Positions 1-12,491 of a DNA stretch of 64,000 nucleotides are shown one piece after another. Under the pieces are notes generated by a model. That model was not told the origin of the DNA, did not search any database, and worked only from the letters and a program-made list of their open reading frames with translations. Location of the stretch: contig NZ_CABPRV010000003.1 of NCBI RefSeq assembly GCF_902459735.1, positions 558,001 to 622,000 of the forward strand, written 5' to 3'. Made by a program: the position numbers and the translations under genes. Every line of letters begins with the position of its first letter. Within the stretch, counting starts at the first letter, position 1. The stretch comes from Pandoraea capi (GTDB lineage Bacteria; Pseudomonadota; Gammaproteobacteria; Burkholderiales; Burkholderiaceae).

Positions 1-15
1 GATGCCCAGAAAAGT

Positions 16-37
16 ACCGCCCCGCTGGCGGGGTGGT
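16..37 (-). terminator. Probable rho-independent terminator of argS
   Basis: Two 10-base arms (16-25 and 28-37) pair with one G-U wobble. Read on the minus strand the hairpin is followed by a short T-rich run (ACTTTT). It lies about 80 bases past the argS stop codon, where a terminator would be expected. The T-run is short, so strength is uncertain. Confidence 0.6.
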
Positions 38-115
38 CGACGTGTGTTTGCCATCGAGTCGATTCCGTCCTTACAGAGTTCCGATGCGGCTTGCCGTTCG
101 GAGTGGTTGGATAAC

Positions 116-1879
116 TTACATCTTGGCCGGGGCCGACACGCCCAGCACGGCAAGCCCGTTGCGCAGCACCTGACGCGTCGCCGCCAGCAGCGCGAGACGC
201 GCATGCTTCACGGTTTCGTCGTCCACCAGCACGCGATCCGAGTTGTAGAAGGAGTGGAACGCACCTGCCAGATCCCGCAGATAGAAGGCCACGGCGTGCG
301 GCGCAAGTTCCTCGGCGGCACGCGTGAGCATGTCCGGGTACTCGGCGAGCAGTTGCAGCAGCGCGAGCGCGCGTTCGCTGTCGAGCGGCGCGAGATCGGC
401 GTTGGCCAGTGCGGCTTCGTCACCGCCCCATTGCGTGAGGATCGAGCAGATACGTGCGTGCGCGTATTGCACGTAATACACCGGGTTCTCGTCGTTTTGC
501 TTGAGCGCGAGATCCACGTCGAACACGAATTCGGTATCGGCCTTGCGCGAAATTAGGAAGAAACGCACGGCGTCGCGACCGCGGCGCAGGGCGTCTTCAC
601 GCTCGGCGGGGTCCGTCACCGGCGTTTCTGCCGTAATGCCGCCCGACCATTCGATCAGGTCGCGCACCGTCACGTAGCTGCCCGCGCGCTTGGAGATTTT
701 CACCTCTTCGCCGTTGCGCATGACGGTGACCATCTTGTGCAGCACGTAGTCGGGGTAGCCCTTCGGAATGCCGATGCCCAGCGCTTGCAGGCCGGCGCGC
801 ACGCGGGCGATGGTGCCGTGGTGGTCCGAGCCCTGCACGTTGATGACCTGATGGAAGCCGCGATCCCACTTGCGGGTGTGATACGCGACGTCCGGCACGA
901 AATACGTGTACGTGCCGTCTGACTTGCGCATCACGCGGTCCTTGTCGTCGCCGTAGTCGGTCGTGCGCAGCCACAGCGCGCCTTCCTGCTCGTACGTCAC
1001 GCCGGCGTCGATGAGCGCCTGCACCGTGCGCTCGACGCTGCCGTCGGCGTACAGCGACGATTCGAGATAGTACTGATCGAAGATCACGCCGAACGTTTGC
1101 AGGTCGATGTCCTGCTCGCGGCGCAGATACGCCACGGCGAATGCACGGATCGAGTCGATGTCTTCGATGTCGCCGCTGCCGGTGACGGGCGCGCCGTCGG
1201 ACGCCTGCACGGTCTTGCCGGCGAGGAAATCCTGCGCGATATCGCCAATGTAGTCGCCGTTGTAGGCCGACTCCGGCCATTCGGCGTCGCCTGGCTTGAA
1301 GCCGCGTGCGCGGGCCTGTACCGACATGGCGAGCGTCTGGATCTGCACGCCGGCGTCGTTGTAATAGAACTCACGGTGGACCGCACGGCCCTGCGTGCCG
1401 AGCAGCGCGGAGATCGTGTCGCCGAGCGCTGCCTGACGGCCGTGACCCACGTGCAGCGGGCCGGTCGGGTTGGCGGAGACGAATTCGATGAGCACCGGCA
1501 CCGCTTCGTTGCTGGCGGCGCGGCGGCCGAACGCGGCGCCTTCGGTCAGAATCGCGCGGGCGACCGACTGCTTGGCGGCATTGGCCAGACGCAGGTTGAT
1601 GAAGCCCGGGCCGGCGATTTCGACGGCGTCGACGAGACCCTTGGCACGGGCGTCGGCGAGCATCGCGTCGGCAATCTTCTGGGCCAGCTCGCGCGGATTG
1701 GCGCGCAACGGCTTGGCGAGTTGCATCGCCACGTTACAGGCCAGATCGCCATGTGCGGCGACTTTCGGGCGTTCGAGCAGGATGACGGGCGCGGCAGGCG
1801 CGGTGCCGTCCGCAGGCATCAAACCGGCGACGACGTCGCCGATCAGCGCGACGAGAGCATTCTTTTGGGCGGGTAGCAT
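116..1879 (-). CDS. argS: Arginyl-tRNA synthetase
   Basis: This 587-residue class I aminoacyl-tRNA synthetase charges tRNA-Arg with arginine in the cytoplasm. The N-terminal Arg-tRNA synthetase N domain (about 1-95) is followed by the HIGH-type signature, here HVGH within [12 protein letters not shown] near residue 145. The KMSKS-like loop appears as KISKRAGSY near residue 390. A C-terminal DALR anticodon-binding domain with the QYAHAR motif ends the protein. Length is normal for the betaproteobacterial enzyme. It is transcribed alone and is divergent from the DUF1840 gene, with about 150 bases between the two starts. Confidence 0.97.
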   Translation of the reverse strand: MLPAQKNALVALIGDVVAGLMPADGTAPAAPVILLERPKVAAHGDLACNVAMQLAKPLRANPRELAQKIADAMLADARAKGLVDAVEIAGPGFINLRLANAAKQSVARAILTEGAAFGRRAASNEAVPVLIEFVSANPTGPLHVGHGRQAALGDTISALLGTQGRAVHREFYYNDAGVQIQTLAMSVQARARGFKPGDAEWPESAYNGDYIGDIAQDFLAGKTVQASDGAPVTGSGDIEDIDSIRAFAVAYLRREQDIDLQTFGVIFDQYYLESSLYADGSVERTVQALIDAGVTYEQEGALWLRTTDYGDDKDRVMRKSDGTYTYFVPDVAYHTRKWDRGFHQVINVQGSDHHGTIARVRAGLQALGIGIPKGYPDYVLHKMVTVMRNGEEVKISKRAGSYVTVRDLIEWSGGITAETPVTDPAEREDALRRGRDAVRFFLISRKADTEFVFDVDLALKQNDENPVYYVQYAHARICSILTQWGGDEAALANADLAPLDSERALALLQLLAEYPDMLTRAAEELAPHAVAFYLRDLAGAFHSFYNSDRVLVDDETVKHARLALLAATRQVLRNGLAVLGVSAPAKM

Positions 1880-2031
1880 TGGCGGGTGTTTCGGGTGCGT
1901 CCGGACGCGTCCGGACAGGCAGTTGAATCGTCAGCACCGGATTTTAACAGGTGTATGATGAAGTCACGGTACCCCTCCTTGCGTAACAGTTCAGGGACGG
2001 TGGTGGTGATAACTCAAAAAGGGAGCCAACC

Positions 2032-2355
2032 ATGCTGGTAACGTTCACGGCGCATGCGTCGCCTACGATCAACATGCTGGAGAATCTGGCGCAATTGCTG
2101 CTGGGTATCGTCGGGAAGAAGCTCGGCGAGCGCGGCGCGATCGGGGCGGATGAGACGGGCGCCGCCATCGCGAAGCTCGAAGCGGCTATCGCGGAAGACA
2201 AGGCCGCTGCCGACAAGGAAAACGAAGGCAAGAAGTCCGACGAGCGCGATGACGACAATCGTCTGCGTCTGTCGCAACGTGCCTATCCGCTGCTGAACAT
2301 GCTGAGGGAAGCGAACGCCGAAGGCGGCGCTGTCATGTGGGAAGTCAGCCGCTGA
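2032..2355 (+). CDS. DUF1840 domain-containing protein
   Basis: A small 107-residue protein of the DUF1840 family, which is largely confined to beta- and gammaproteobacteria and has no established function. It begins MLVTF, has a central Glu/Lys-rich stretch (about 50-77) likely to be helical or disordered, and ends in a short helix with RAYPLLNMLREA. No signal peptide or membrane segment is visible, so it is probably cytoplasmic. The start is supported by a strong AAGGGAG ribosome site. Family assignment is from memory of the pattern. Confidence 0.8.
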   Translation: MLVTFTAHASPTINMLENLAQLLLGIVGKKLGERGAIGADETGAAIAKLEAAIAEDKAAADKENEGKKSDERDDDNRLRLSQRAYPLLNMLREANAEGGAVMWEVSR

Positions 2356-2403
2356 GTGCTGCGCACCGGGCCATTCCGGTGCACGCGACGAGCGCACAAA
2401 AAA

Positions 2404-2436
2404 AGCAGGCCGCAAATTGCGGGCCTGCTTTTTTTT
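2404..2436. terminator. Bidirectional rho-independent terminator
   Basis: A GC-rich hairpin with arms AGCAGGCC/GGGCCTGCT is flanked by A-rich sequence on the left and eight T residues on the right. It sits between two convergent genes (DUF1840 and the small secreted protein) and can stop transcription from both sides. Confidence 0.9.
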
Positions 2437-2454
2437 CGGCGGCCGTTTCGAGAA

Positions 2455-2790
2455 TTACTGGGCCTTGCCCGGTGCGTTATCCGGCGCGTTCGTGGCGCCA
2501 TTACCGGTGTTGCCGTTGTTCGGGGTCTTCTTGGTGCTGTGACGCGGCTTCTGCGCCTTGGAATTCGGATGCGGGTCCGACGGCGTCATCGTCTGTGCGC
2601 CCGGCGTCGGTGCCTGACGCGAATTCGGCGAGGCCTGACTCGGCATCGGAGTCGACGGGTCCGTCGTCGTGCCGCCGCCAGGGCCGGCTGCGCCGCCACC
2701 TGCCGAACCTTGAGCGAAACTCAGTGCCGAGGCACCGGCGAGGGTCAGGGCGGCGACGGACGCTGCGATCGAATAAGTCAGCTTCTTCAT
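2455..2790 (-). CDS. Small secreted Pro/Gly/Asn-rich hypothetical protein
   Basis: I do not recognise this 111-residue protein. It has a clear Sec signal peptide (MKKLTYSIAASVAALTLAG, cleavage probably after the Ala of SFA). The mature part is low-complexity, rich in Gly, Pro, Ser, Thr and Asn, with several Lys/His residues near the C-terminus. It has no cysteines. The start at 2790 rather than an upstream in-frame ATG (2850) is set by an AAAGGAG site seven bases upstream and by the signal peptide. It is probably periplasmic and disordered. Confidence 0.75.
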   Translation of the reverse strand: MKKLTYSIAASVAALTLAGASALSFAQGSAGGGAAGPGGGTTTDPSTPMPSQASPNSRQAPTPGAQTMTPSDPHPNSKAQKPRHSTKKTPNNGNTGNGATNAPDNAPGKAQ

Positions 2791-2996
2791 CAGATGGACT
2801 CCTTTGCTTTGCGCTGCACACCGAAGGAATATCTTTCGTGCAGGCATCACTTGCGTTAGTGAGATTCCAGTCTAAGAAGCTGAGTCACGCTGTGCTGTAA
2901 GGCTTTGTAATGGAGTGTAATTCGGAAAAATCCTGGGAACTTTCCCGATTTCTCTCGCGAATACGTAATCAACGCCCGTCGTGCGGCGCCTAATGA

Positions 2997-3716
2997 TTAG
3001 TCATCCGAACGACTTGACCAGAACACCTGATTGACGCCGGGAAGCGTTTCCAGATGATCGGTGAGCGCATCGAGTTCGCCGGCCTTGACGGCGGTCGGCA
3101 GCAGCAGCGCCTCGATTTCGACTTCCGACTCGCCGAACGGGTGGATGTCGAGCGCACGCACCGGGTAGTTCGACGCTTCGAGCCACGCCTCGACCTTGTC
3201 GAGCACGTCGCGCTGCGTGGTGCGGGCGCAGATGACGGACAGCGCATACGTGGCTTCCGAGGTCGCCTCGTTGATCGGCGCCCGGTTGATGCGATTGACG
3301 ACGGGGCGCAGCAACGTGTTGGCCGCCAGCACGAAGAACGCCACGACGACGGCTTCGACGATCAGGCTGGCGCCCGCCGCCGCACCGACGGCGGCCGATC
3401 CCCACAGCGTGGCGGCGGTGTTCAGGCCGCGCACCGACGCCCCGTCCTTCATGATCGCGCCCGCGCCGAGGAAGCCGACGCCCGACACGACATACGCAAT
3501 CACGCGCGTATCGCCCGGCATGAGCCGCATCGACAGATCGACGAATGCGGCGGCGCCCACGGCCACCAGCACGTTGGTCCGCAGCCCCGCCGTGCGTTGC
3601 CGGACCTGACGCTCCACGCCGATGATCGTGCCGAGAATGAACGCCACGGCGAGCGACACGAGGGTGTTGAGCAACGGGAGAAGGTGGAAATTCTGGATGC
3701 TGTTCAGGGCTTGCAT
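2997..3716 (-). CDS. MgtC/SapB family inner-membrane protein
   Basis: A 239-residue protein with the MgtC signature: four or five hydrophobic helices in the first 140 residues, the conserved GVERQ segment after helix 1, and the GAGAIMKDG/GLNTAATLW region. A soluble ACT-like C-terminal domain (about 150-235) follows, as in full-length MgtC proteins. MgtC proteins are linked to growth in low magnesium and to survival in macrophages, partly through effects on the F-type ATPase; which of these applies here is unknown. It is a single gene with no mgtB partner nearby. Confidence 0.88.
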   Translation of the reverse strand: MQALNSIQNFHLLPLLNTLVSLAVAFILGTIIGVERQVRQRTAGLRTNVLVAVGAAAFVDLSMRLMPGDTRVIAYVVSGVGFLGAGAIMKDGASVRGLNTAATLWGSAAVGAAAGASLIVEAVVVAFFVLAANTLLRPVVNRINRAPINEATSEATYALSVICARTTQRDVLDKVEAWLEASNYPVRALDIHPFGESEVEIEALLLPTAVKAGELDALTDHLETLPGVNQVFWSSRSDD

Positions 3717-3851
3717 GGAACGTCTCGACAGGAGCCTGCGGTCATGTTGCGCCGCCGCATTATGGCACCGGGATTTGACGGGGGGAAGGTGTGCTGCGGG
3801 GAGGGCGGGGCGACGTGTTGTTTTTCGTCGCCCCGGTAGCGATGACGAGGA

Positions 3852-6593
<2,742 letters not shown>

Positions 6594-6623
6594 GGGGCAA
6601 TCCGTTCAGTGGTTAGTGCATCG

Positions 6624-6694
6624 TGCGGACGAGGGGTGATGCGTCGCGCCTATACGTCGCTTCGTCGCTGCGTAGCTGCGTCGCCTCGTCGCTT
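6624..6694. repeat. Degenerate CGTCG-rich linker between the two metH genes
   Basis: The stretch between the two metH genes is built from irregular repeats of a CGTCGCT-like unit, for example CGTCGCTTCGTCGCTGCG. It has no hairpin with a T-run and no convincing promoter, so the two genes are probably co-transcribed through it. Confidence 0.5.
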
Positions 6695-7793
6695 ATGCGT
6701 CCTCGTCATTGCGATACTGCGACGGCCAGCGACGCGGCTTCACGTCCGAGAGCGCCTTGGCGATCTCGGCGATGTGCTCGGGCGTCGTCCCGCAGCAGCC
6801 GCCGGCCAGATTCACGAGACCGGCCTGTGCGAACTCCCTGAGCAGGCCGGACGTCACGTCGGGCGTTTCGTCGAAGCCGGTGTCGCTCATCGGGTTGGGC
6901 AGGCCGGCGTTCGGGTAGACCGACACGTAGGTGTTGCACAGCTTGGCCAGCTCGGCGATGTACGGGCGCATGAGCGTCGCGCCGAGCGCGCAGTTCAGGC
7001 CGAAGGTGAGCGGACGTGCGTGACGCAGCGAGTTCCAGAACGCTTCCACGGTCTGGCCCGACAGAATGCGCCCCGAGGCGTCCGTCACCGTGCCGGAAAT
7101 CATGATCGGCAGGATCTCGCCGGTGTCCTCGAACAGTTCGTCGATGGCGAAGAGCGCGGCCTTGGCGTTGAGCGTGTCGAAGATCGTCTCGACCAGGAAC
7201 AGGTCCACGCCGCCTTCCATGAGCGACTTCGCCTGCGCGTAGTACGCGTCGCGCAACTGGTCGAAGTCGACGTTGCGTGCGCCGGGGTCGTTCACGTCCG
7301 GGCTGATGCTCGCGGTCTTGGGCGTCGGGCCGACGGCGCCGGCGGCAAAACGGGGCTTGTCCGGGGTGCTGAACGCGGCGCACGCTTCACGGGCCAGACG
7401 CGCCGACTCGCGGTTCATCTCGTCGGCCAGATCTTCCATGTGGTAATCGGCCTGCGCGATCGTCGTCGCCCCGAAGGTGTTCGTCTCGATGATGTCGGCG
7501 CCGGCAGCCAGATACTGACGGTGGATTTCACTGATGACGTCCGGGCGGGTGAGCGAGAGCAGCTCGTTGTTGCCCTTGACGTCGTGCGCGAAGTCGGCGA
7601 AACGCGCGCCGCGGTACTGTGCTTCGTCCAGCTTGTACCGCTGAATCATCGTTCCCATGGCGCCGTCCAGGATCAGGATGCGCTGTTCGAGCAGCGCAGG
7701 CAGGGTCTGACCGCGCGTGTATGGCAGTGCATTCGGCAGTGCATTCGAAGCGGCAGGCCGTGCGCTTGCGGCGGATGGGGTTGCGGTGCTCAT
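6693..7793 (-). CDS. metH: Methionine synthase, homocysteine-binding module
   Basis: A 366-residue homocysteine S-methyltransferase domain protein, the N-terminal module of MetH encoded as its own gene. It contains the zinc-ligand cysteines (GLNCALGA and [10 protein letters not shown]), the DGAMGTMIQ start of the barrel, and the ETNTFGAT motif. It binds and activates homocysteine so that the methyl group on cobalamin, carried by the downstream protein, can be transferred. The start at 7793 (MSTATP) is preferred over the open frame further upstream because the first conserved residues follow about 35 residues later. A two-gene metH is common in Burkholderiaceae. Confidence 0.93.
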   Translation of the reverse strand: MSTATPSAASARPAASNALPNALPYTRGQTLPALLEQRILILDGAMGTMIQRYKLDEAQYRGARFADFAHDVKGNNELLSLTRPDVISEIHRQYLAAGADIIETNTFGATTIAQADYHMEDLADEMNRESARLAREACAAFSTPDKPRFAAGAVGPTPKTASISPDVNDPGARNVDFDQLRDAYYAQAKSLMEGGVDLFLVETIFDTLNAKAALFAIDELFEDTGEILPIMISGTVTDASGRILSGQTVEAFWNSLRHARPLTFGLNCALGATLMRPYIAELAKLCNTYVSVYPNAGLPNPMSDTGFDETPDVTSGLLREFAQAGLVNLAGGCCGTTPEHIAEIAKALSDVKPRRWPSQYRNDEDA

Positions 7794-7825
7794 GACGGAC
7801 GTCGCCTTGGAGTGGCCGGAAAACC

Positions 7826-7835
7826 TATAATTGTA
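7826..7835. promoter_or_regulatory. Overlapping divergent -10-like elements between metH and the rhodanese gene
   Basis: TATAAT occurs on the plus strand at 7826-7831, and TACAAT on the minus strand at 7835-7830, within an AT-rich island in otherwise GC-rich DNA. No good -35 hexamer is seen at 16-18 bases for either. The position between divergent genes supports a promoter region, but the exact start sites are uncertain. Confidence 0.35.
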
Positions 7836-7938
7836 ATGGTTTTCGCGAATGCCGCCCGCGCGCCGACGCCCGAGAACGGGGCTGTCGGGACGCTCGCAGG
7901 GCGGTGTCATCCAACTTTCCCGAAGTTTTGTCGACGAA

Positions 7939-8331
7939 ATGGAATTCCTGCTCCCGAGCGCCGCTCACAAGTTCCTGCAAGCCAATGCCAACGCGCTGTT
8001 CGTGGATTGCCGCAGCGAGATGGAACACCTGTTCGTCGGCCATCCGGTCGGCGCCATCCACGTGGCGTGGAACGACGGCCCGGACTGGGAGATCAACCCG
8101 CACTTCGTGCAGAGCGTGCGCAAGCTGGCCGGGGCCGGAGGTGAGCGTCCCGTCATGCTCATCTGCCGCAGCGGCAACCGCAGCATGGCGGCGGGCGAGG
8201 CGCTCGAGGCGGCGGGCTTTGTGAATGTCTACGGGGTGCTGCACGGCTTCGAGGGCGATCTGGACGCCACCCATCACCGCAATGCCGTCAACGGCTGGCG
8301 TTTCGATGGGTTGCCATGGCAGCAATGCTGA
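7939..8331 (+). CDS. Rhodanese-like domain protein
   Basis: A 130-residue single rhodanese domain. The active-site loop is CRSGNRS, with the sulfur-carrying Cys at about residue 83, matching the six-residue loop of sulfurtransferases that use small sulfur substrates. No signal peptide, so probably cytoplasmic. The start at 7939 (MEFLLP) is chosen because upstream in-frame sequence is Arg-rich and lies in the metH promoter region. The physiological sulfur acceptor cannot be told from the sequence. Divergent from metH. Confidence 0.87.
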   Translation: MEFLLPSAAHKFLQANANALFVDCRSEMEHLFVGHPVGAIHVAWNDGPDWEINPHFVQSVRKLAGAGGERPVMLICRSGNRSMAAGEALEAAGFVNVYGVLHGFEGDLDATHHRNAVNGWRFDGLPWQQC

Positions 8332-8355
8332 GCCGGCGTCCTGCCGACGCCCGGC

Positions 8356-8409
8356 AAGCCTGATAAGCCTGATAAGCCTGATAAGCCTGGAAGGCCTGAA
8401 AAGCCTGAC
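8356..8409. repeat. Six-copy 9-bp tandem repeat
   Basis: The unit AAGCCTGAT occurs three times exactly and is followed by AAGCCTGGA, AGGCCTGAA and AAGCCTGAC, all in register. The array lies between the rhodanese stop codon and a terminator hairpin. It is non-coding on present evidence. Confidence 0.9.
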
Positions 8410-8444
8410 ATGAGGTCAGGCGTACGGCCGGATTCCCATCTCAT

Positions 8445-8475
8445 GAAAAAACCCTCGCCGAGGCGAGGGTTTTTC
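8445..8475. terminator. Bidirectional rho-independent terminator
   Basis: A perfect hairpin with arms CCCTCGCC and GGCGAGGG is flanked by a run of A on the left and of T on the right. It separates the convergent rhodanese and DUF3567 genes. Confidence 0.92.
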
Positions 8476-8504
8476 GTGTGGCTGCACCGCGTGGGTGACG
8501 GCTT

Positions 8505-8762
8505 TCAATGGAGCACAACCGGGTTCGTCATGAAGTTATCGAACTGACCGAGGAATTCGTCGACTTCGTCCTCGGAAGGTTCGGTGGCAATCAACTTCTG
8601 CACTTCTTCACGGAATTGCCGGGCAAGCGAGCCGTCGAGGAAAATCTCACGGCCTGCGGTCTTGTCCACGATTTCATAGCCACCGGCGGACAGCGAATGA
8701 TTGCCGTTATCGGCGGCAAACTCCACGACACAGTAATTCGGGCTGTTGTAAATCATGAGCAT
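8505..8762 (-). CDS. DUF3567 family protein
   Basis: An 85-residue protein matching the DUF3567 pattern of Burkholderiales: MLMIYNSPNYCVVEF at the start, the GGYEIVDK and GREIFLDG motifs, and a C-terminus ending PVVLH. Function is not established. It has no signal peptide or membrane segment. The start at 8762 is supported by an AGGAGAG site seven bases upstream. Annotations that start at the more upstream methionine (8837) would add an unrelated Arg-rich leader. Confidence 0.85.
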   Translation of the reverse strand: MLMIYNSPNYCVVEFAADNGNHSLSAGGYEIVDKTAGREIFLDGSLARQFREEVQKLIATEPSEDEVDEFLGQFDNFMTNPVVLH

Positions 8763-8955
8763 GGCAACTCTCCTGGTGTTCCTGCATGGTCCTTGGTAAC
8801 CCACATAGGGGCGACGCGGCGCGATTTCAAGAGGCATTGCCCCATGATTCGCTTATCGGCACACCGGCTGACGAATTCAATGGTTTTGGCCCTCCATTTA
8901 TCAAAGGTTCCGCAACAAGTCCCGCAAGTTCCTCATTTCCACCATTTTGCAGGTT

Positions 8956-9750
8956 TCAGACGTTAGATGCGGCCCCTGCCAAAAATGTTGCAAGGGCTTT
9001 GGTTACGAACTGTTTCTGCTCGACAATCGACAGGTGCGCGGCGTCAGGCACGATCTCCAACTGGGCCCCGGCGATCCCGTCGGCGATGCGTCGTGCCACG
9101 GCGGGCGGCGTCGAGGGATCGTTCTCGCCCACGAGCACCAGCGTCGGCGCTTCGATTTCCGGCAAACGATTTCGCACATCGAACGCTGCCAGGGCTTCGC
9201 ACGCGGCCGCAAAGCCTTCCGGATCGGCATGCGCCACCAGCGCGCGAATGCGTTCGGCCGTCTCGGGATGATGTTTGCGAAAACGCTCGCCCAGCCAGCG
9301 TTCCAGCGTGCCGGCGGCGAGTTCCTTCATGCCGTGGGCACGGGCTTTCGCGGCGCGCTCGAGGAAGAGTTCCGTGTCGGCGTCGTCGTAACCGGACGTG
9401 GTGTCGATCAGCGTGAGGCTGGCAATGCGCTCCGGGGCGTCCAGCGCGACCTGCTGGGCGACGGCGCCGCCCATCGAAATGCCGACGAAGTGGGTACTCG
9501 GGATTTCCAGCGAACTGAGCAGGGCGGTCGCGTCGACGGCCAGTTGTCCGATGGAATAGGGGCCGCGCGTCACGTCGCTGCGGCCGTGGCCCCGACTGTC
9601 ATAACGCAAGACCCGGAAGTGGGTCGCCAGCTCGGGCACCAGATCGTCCCATACGGTGAGATCGGCCCCCAACGGATGCGCGAGCGTCAGCCACGGTCCG
9701 TGACCCTCCACCGCATAATGAATCGATGCTCCGTTGGCGCTGACTTTCAT
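8956..9750 (-). CDS. Alpha/beta hydrolase, 3-oxoadipate enol-lactonase-like
   Basis: A 264-residue alpha/beta-hydrolase with the nucleophile elbow GISMGG (Ser near 95), the RYDSRGHG strand, and a C-terminal catalytic His in DAAHLS; VGENDPSTP carries the likely acid. The overall pattern resembles PcaD, which opens the lactone ring in the beta-ketoadipate route. None of the other pca genes is adjacent, so the substrate is uncertain and the gene could be a PcaD paralogue with another ester or lactone target. Confidence 0.82.
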   Translation of the reverse strand: MKVSANGASIHYAVEGHGPWLTLAHPLGADLTVWDDLVPELATHFRVLRYDSRGHGRSDVTRGPYSIGQLAVDATALLSSLEIPSTHFVGISMGGAVAQQVALDAPERIASLTLIDTTSGYDDADTELFLERAAKARAHGMKELAAGTLERWLGERFRKHHPETAERIRALVAHADPEGFAAACEALAAFDVRNRLPEIEAPTLVLVGENDPSTPPAVARRIADGIAGAQLEIVPDAAHLSIVEQKQFVTKALATFLAGAASNV

Positions 9751-10038
9751 GGGAGGCCCCCTGGTATCGTCACTACGTTGCGAGGTGATGTCGTCGGGCG
9801 TCGATGCGTCGAAAATGCGGTCAGGATGATTCTGATTATGTCAGGAAGATCAGGATCCTGCTGAGCGTTTCGTAGTAGTTGGGCAACACTTCGCCGCGCA
9901 CCCGCATCACAGCGGTATCGCTCGAAATTCTAAGGAATCGAAGGGGATTTCTCAGGGGCGGAAAACCGTGCGTGCCGTAGGGGTTGGGGCGGTTCAGACG
10001 GGTTGAGTCACCTCAGCTCCCGTTGCGTCCTGGCCCGC

Positions 10039-11286
10039 TCACTGTGCCGATTTCTCGGTAAAGATCAGCTCGAATTCGGTGCCCGACGGCTCCGTCTGCC
10101 TGACGCGCACCGGCAACCAGTCGAGCGACGGTGCCAGCCAGATATCCACACGCCGTTCATCGCCCGATTTGCGCGGCAGACGGGTGAAGTGACGCGTCTC
10201 CACATAGCCCGTCGGCGTTCTCATCGTCTCGCTGCCGACGTACTGCACAGGCCACACTTCGCTGCTGTCCGTGTCGACCACCGTGAACTCGTGCGTCACG
10301 CCCACTTGTGTGTAGCGCTCGGGATTGCCTCTCGCGTAACCGGCCAGTTGCATCATCACGCTGAAGCGGTCCTGTGCGCCGGGGGCGAGGGGCACGGTTT
10401 GCCCGGAGCGCGAGAAATGCAGCGTGGACAGTGTGGGGGAAGCGTCGCGATGGAAGTCGGTGATGTATTCGGCGCGGCGTCCGCGCTTTTCCACATAACG
10501 GGACGGTGCAATGCCGTTGACGTCGTAACCGCCCTCGCTGATGAACTCGAACGTGCCGAAAAAGATGATCGGCACCGAGATGCGCAACTGGTAGTGCCCG
10601 TTGTCGTTCACCCAATGCAGTTGGCCGGTCTGGTTGCGCACGCCGTTCATGAGCGCGTCGTACGTCAGGGTGACGGAGGGCGGCGGGTCGAACTTGTCGC
10701 CGTTGGCGGCTGCCGCAGTGAGCGGGATGCTCGGCGGTGCGGCGGCGGCGGACGCGTTCGCGCCGGTCGTATCACCTGCGCCTGCCGCCGTTTCCGACGC
10801 TGCCAGCGGCCCGGGCGTGTCGGTCGCCACCGGCGCGGCGAGCGTGTCGGGCGGGGCTTCGACCGGTGGTGTCGGCTGGGGCGGGCGTGGCTTGACCACC
10901 GGCTTGGGCGGTGGTGGTGCGGGCGGCGCTGGCGGCGGTGGAGGCGCGACCGGCTTGAGCGGGATGAGCGTAATCGGAATGCTCGGAATCGGCGTGTCGT
11001 CGAGCATCGTGCGATGGCTGGCGACCCAAAGTGCGATGAGCAGATGAACGACGAAAACCGCCGCCAATACGCCCATCCACAGTCCCCAACGTCGGCGCGG
11101 GCCCCTTGGGCCTTTCGGTAATTTCGGTGGTTGCCGCCCCTTCGAACCCTTCGACGCCTTTGACCCCGTCGGCGCGAGCGACGTTTGCGCCGAATCCCCG
11201 GACGCGTCAGGGCCGACCGGGTTCGGCGTCACGTCGGCATCGGCGTGGCGAGAGGTGTTGGAAGAGCTGGGCGGGCGCGAAGACAC
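10039..11286 (-). CDS. DUF3108 domain protein with TonB-like N-terminus
   Basis: A 415-residue protein. The N-terminal 70 residues are polar and Lys/Pro-rich with SKGSKG-type repeats, followed by one transmembrane helix (about 70-88, VLAAVFVVHLLIALWV). A long Pro-rich spacer reminiscent of TonB (about 105-135) comes next, and then a beta-rich periplasmic DUF3108 domain (about 200-410). It is therefore an inner-membrane-anchored envelope protein of unknown role. The start is a GTG with no obvious ribosome site, so the true start could lie nearer the membrane helix. Single gene, with about 140 bases to the IclR gene. Confidence 0.78.
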   Translation of the reverse strand: MSSRPPSSSNTSRHADADVTPNPVGPDASGDSAQTSLAPTGSKASKGSKGRQPPKLPKGPRGPRRRWGLWMGVLAAVFVVHLLIALWVASHRTMLDDTPIPSIPITLIPLKPVAPPPPPAPPAPPPPKPVVKPRPPQPTPPVEAPPDTLAAPVATDTPGPLAASETAAGAGDTTGANASAAAAPPSIPLTAAAANGDKFDPPPSVTLTYDALMNGVRNQTGQLHWVNDNGHYQLRISVPIIFFGTFEFISEGGYDVNGIAPSRYVEKRGRRAEYITDFHRDASPTLSTLHFSRSGQTVPLAPGAQDRFSVMMQLAGYARGNPERYTQVGVTHEFTVVDTDSSEVWPVQYVGSETMRTPTGYVETRHFTRLPRKSGDERRVDIWLAPSLDWLPVRVRQTEPSGTEFELIFTEKSAQ

Positions 11287-11424
11287 GAGAATCGATGAGT
11301 CGGGACGTCAGAGCGTCAGGATCGCACATTGAGATGAACTCGGTTCGACAGCGCCCGTTCGGCCGCGTTCGCGGCGCGTCTTCCAGCGTATTCCCGCGTC
11401 GTGTCGGGTGCCGCAGCGCTTCAC

Positions 11425-12321
11425 TCAACGCCGGTTCCCGGGGGCGTGCGCATGCCCGAGGTCGGCCGACAGGTTTTGGGCGAGTGTGCGCAGCGCCGTG
11501 TCGATCGGACCGCCCCAGCTCGCATCGAAGCGGCTTTCGGGACCGAGTGCCATGAGGCCCATCACGAGTTGTCCCGTCGCATCGAACACGGGCATGCAGA
11601 AGGCGTTGACGGATGGGAGCACCGTGCCCTCGACCCGCGACGCCCGGTGGGCGCGCACGTCGTCGAGCACGGCATCGTACTGCGCGCGTGTGGCGGGCAG
11701 ATGGTGACGCGACGCATGCTGAAGATCGGCCAGCGCCGCATCGATGAGCGGCGCCGTCTGGCGCGCGGGGAGATAAGCCGCGAACAGGCGTCCGGCGGCG
11801 GATTCGAGCATGGGCATGACGTCGCCCAGCCGCAGCGGCACGCGCATCGGGAAGGTCGATTCGAGCCAATGCACCACGGTCGGTCCCTGATTGCCCCACA
11901 CGGCGATGCCGACCGTCTGATCGATGGCGTCGCGCAGTTCGGTCAGGGCGAAGCGGGCGGCCTTGAAGGCGTCAATCCGTGCGAGGTGTGCGAGCCCCAT
12001 GCGGAGCGTGAACGGGCCGAGGTCGTAACGTCCGCTCACGGGGTCCTGCACGATGAGCCCGAGCCGCTGGAAGCTCACGAGATAACGGTGCGCCTTGGCG
12101 GGGTTCATGCCGGCAGCGTGCGCGAGGTCGCGCAGCATCATCGCGTTCGACGCTTCGGTCAGCACTTCGATCAGACGAAAGCCGACTTCAATGGACTGGA
12201 TGCCCGAACGGGTTTTCTCCTCGTCGGGCGCGGCGGCATTGCCCTCGTCGCTCTCATTGCGGGGGGCGCGATCTTGACCGCTGTCGCGATCCGTCGTGTT
12301 GTCGTGTTCAGGCGCTGTCAT
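11425..12321 (-). CDS. IclR family transcriptional regulator
   Basis: A 298-residue regulator. After a polar 35-residue leader come a winged helix-turn-helix (about 40-100, with MLRDLAHAAGMNPAKAHRYL) and a ligand-binding IclR effector domain (about 115-285, with GTVLPSVNAFCMPVFD). IclR proteins bind small carboxylic acids and control adjacent catabolic genes. It is divergent from a fumarylacetoacetate-hydrolase family gene, its most likely target; the two starts are 170 bases apart. Confidence 0.9.
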   Translation of the reverse strand: MTAPEHDNTTDRDSGQDRAPRNESDEGNAAAPDEEKTRSGIQSIEVGFRLIEVLTEASNAMMLRDLAHAAGMNPAKAHRYLVSFQRLGLIVQDPVSGRYDLGPFTLRMGLAHLARIDAFKAARFALTELRDAIDQTVGIAVWGNQGPTVVHWLESTFPMRVPLRLGDVMPMLESAAGRLFAAYLPARQTAPLIDAALADLQHASRHHLPATRAQYDAVLDDVRAHRASRVEGTVLPSVNAFCMPVFDATGQLVMGLMALGPESRFDASWGGPIDTALRTLAQNLSADLGHAHAPGNRR

Positions 12322-12491
12322 GTGTCTCTGTCATTGTTATCGTGGCCGCCCGATCTTCCCGACCGTCGCCGGCGATGCCCTCGGGTAGAATCCTCGGCTT
12401 CAAGCGTCATTCTATCGGGCCTCGTGCCCGAGACACGACTTGTCCGATTCCTCCGGTCCGAACCCCGAACCCGCTCGCAGACTCCATTGCC

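Noticed and set aside
7793-7939. Cobalamin riboswitch upstream of metH
   Set aside because: The gap is about 145 bases, partly promoter, and has no B12-box-like sequence.
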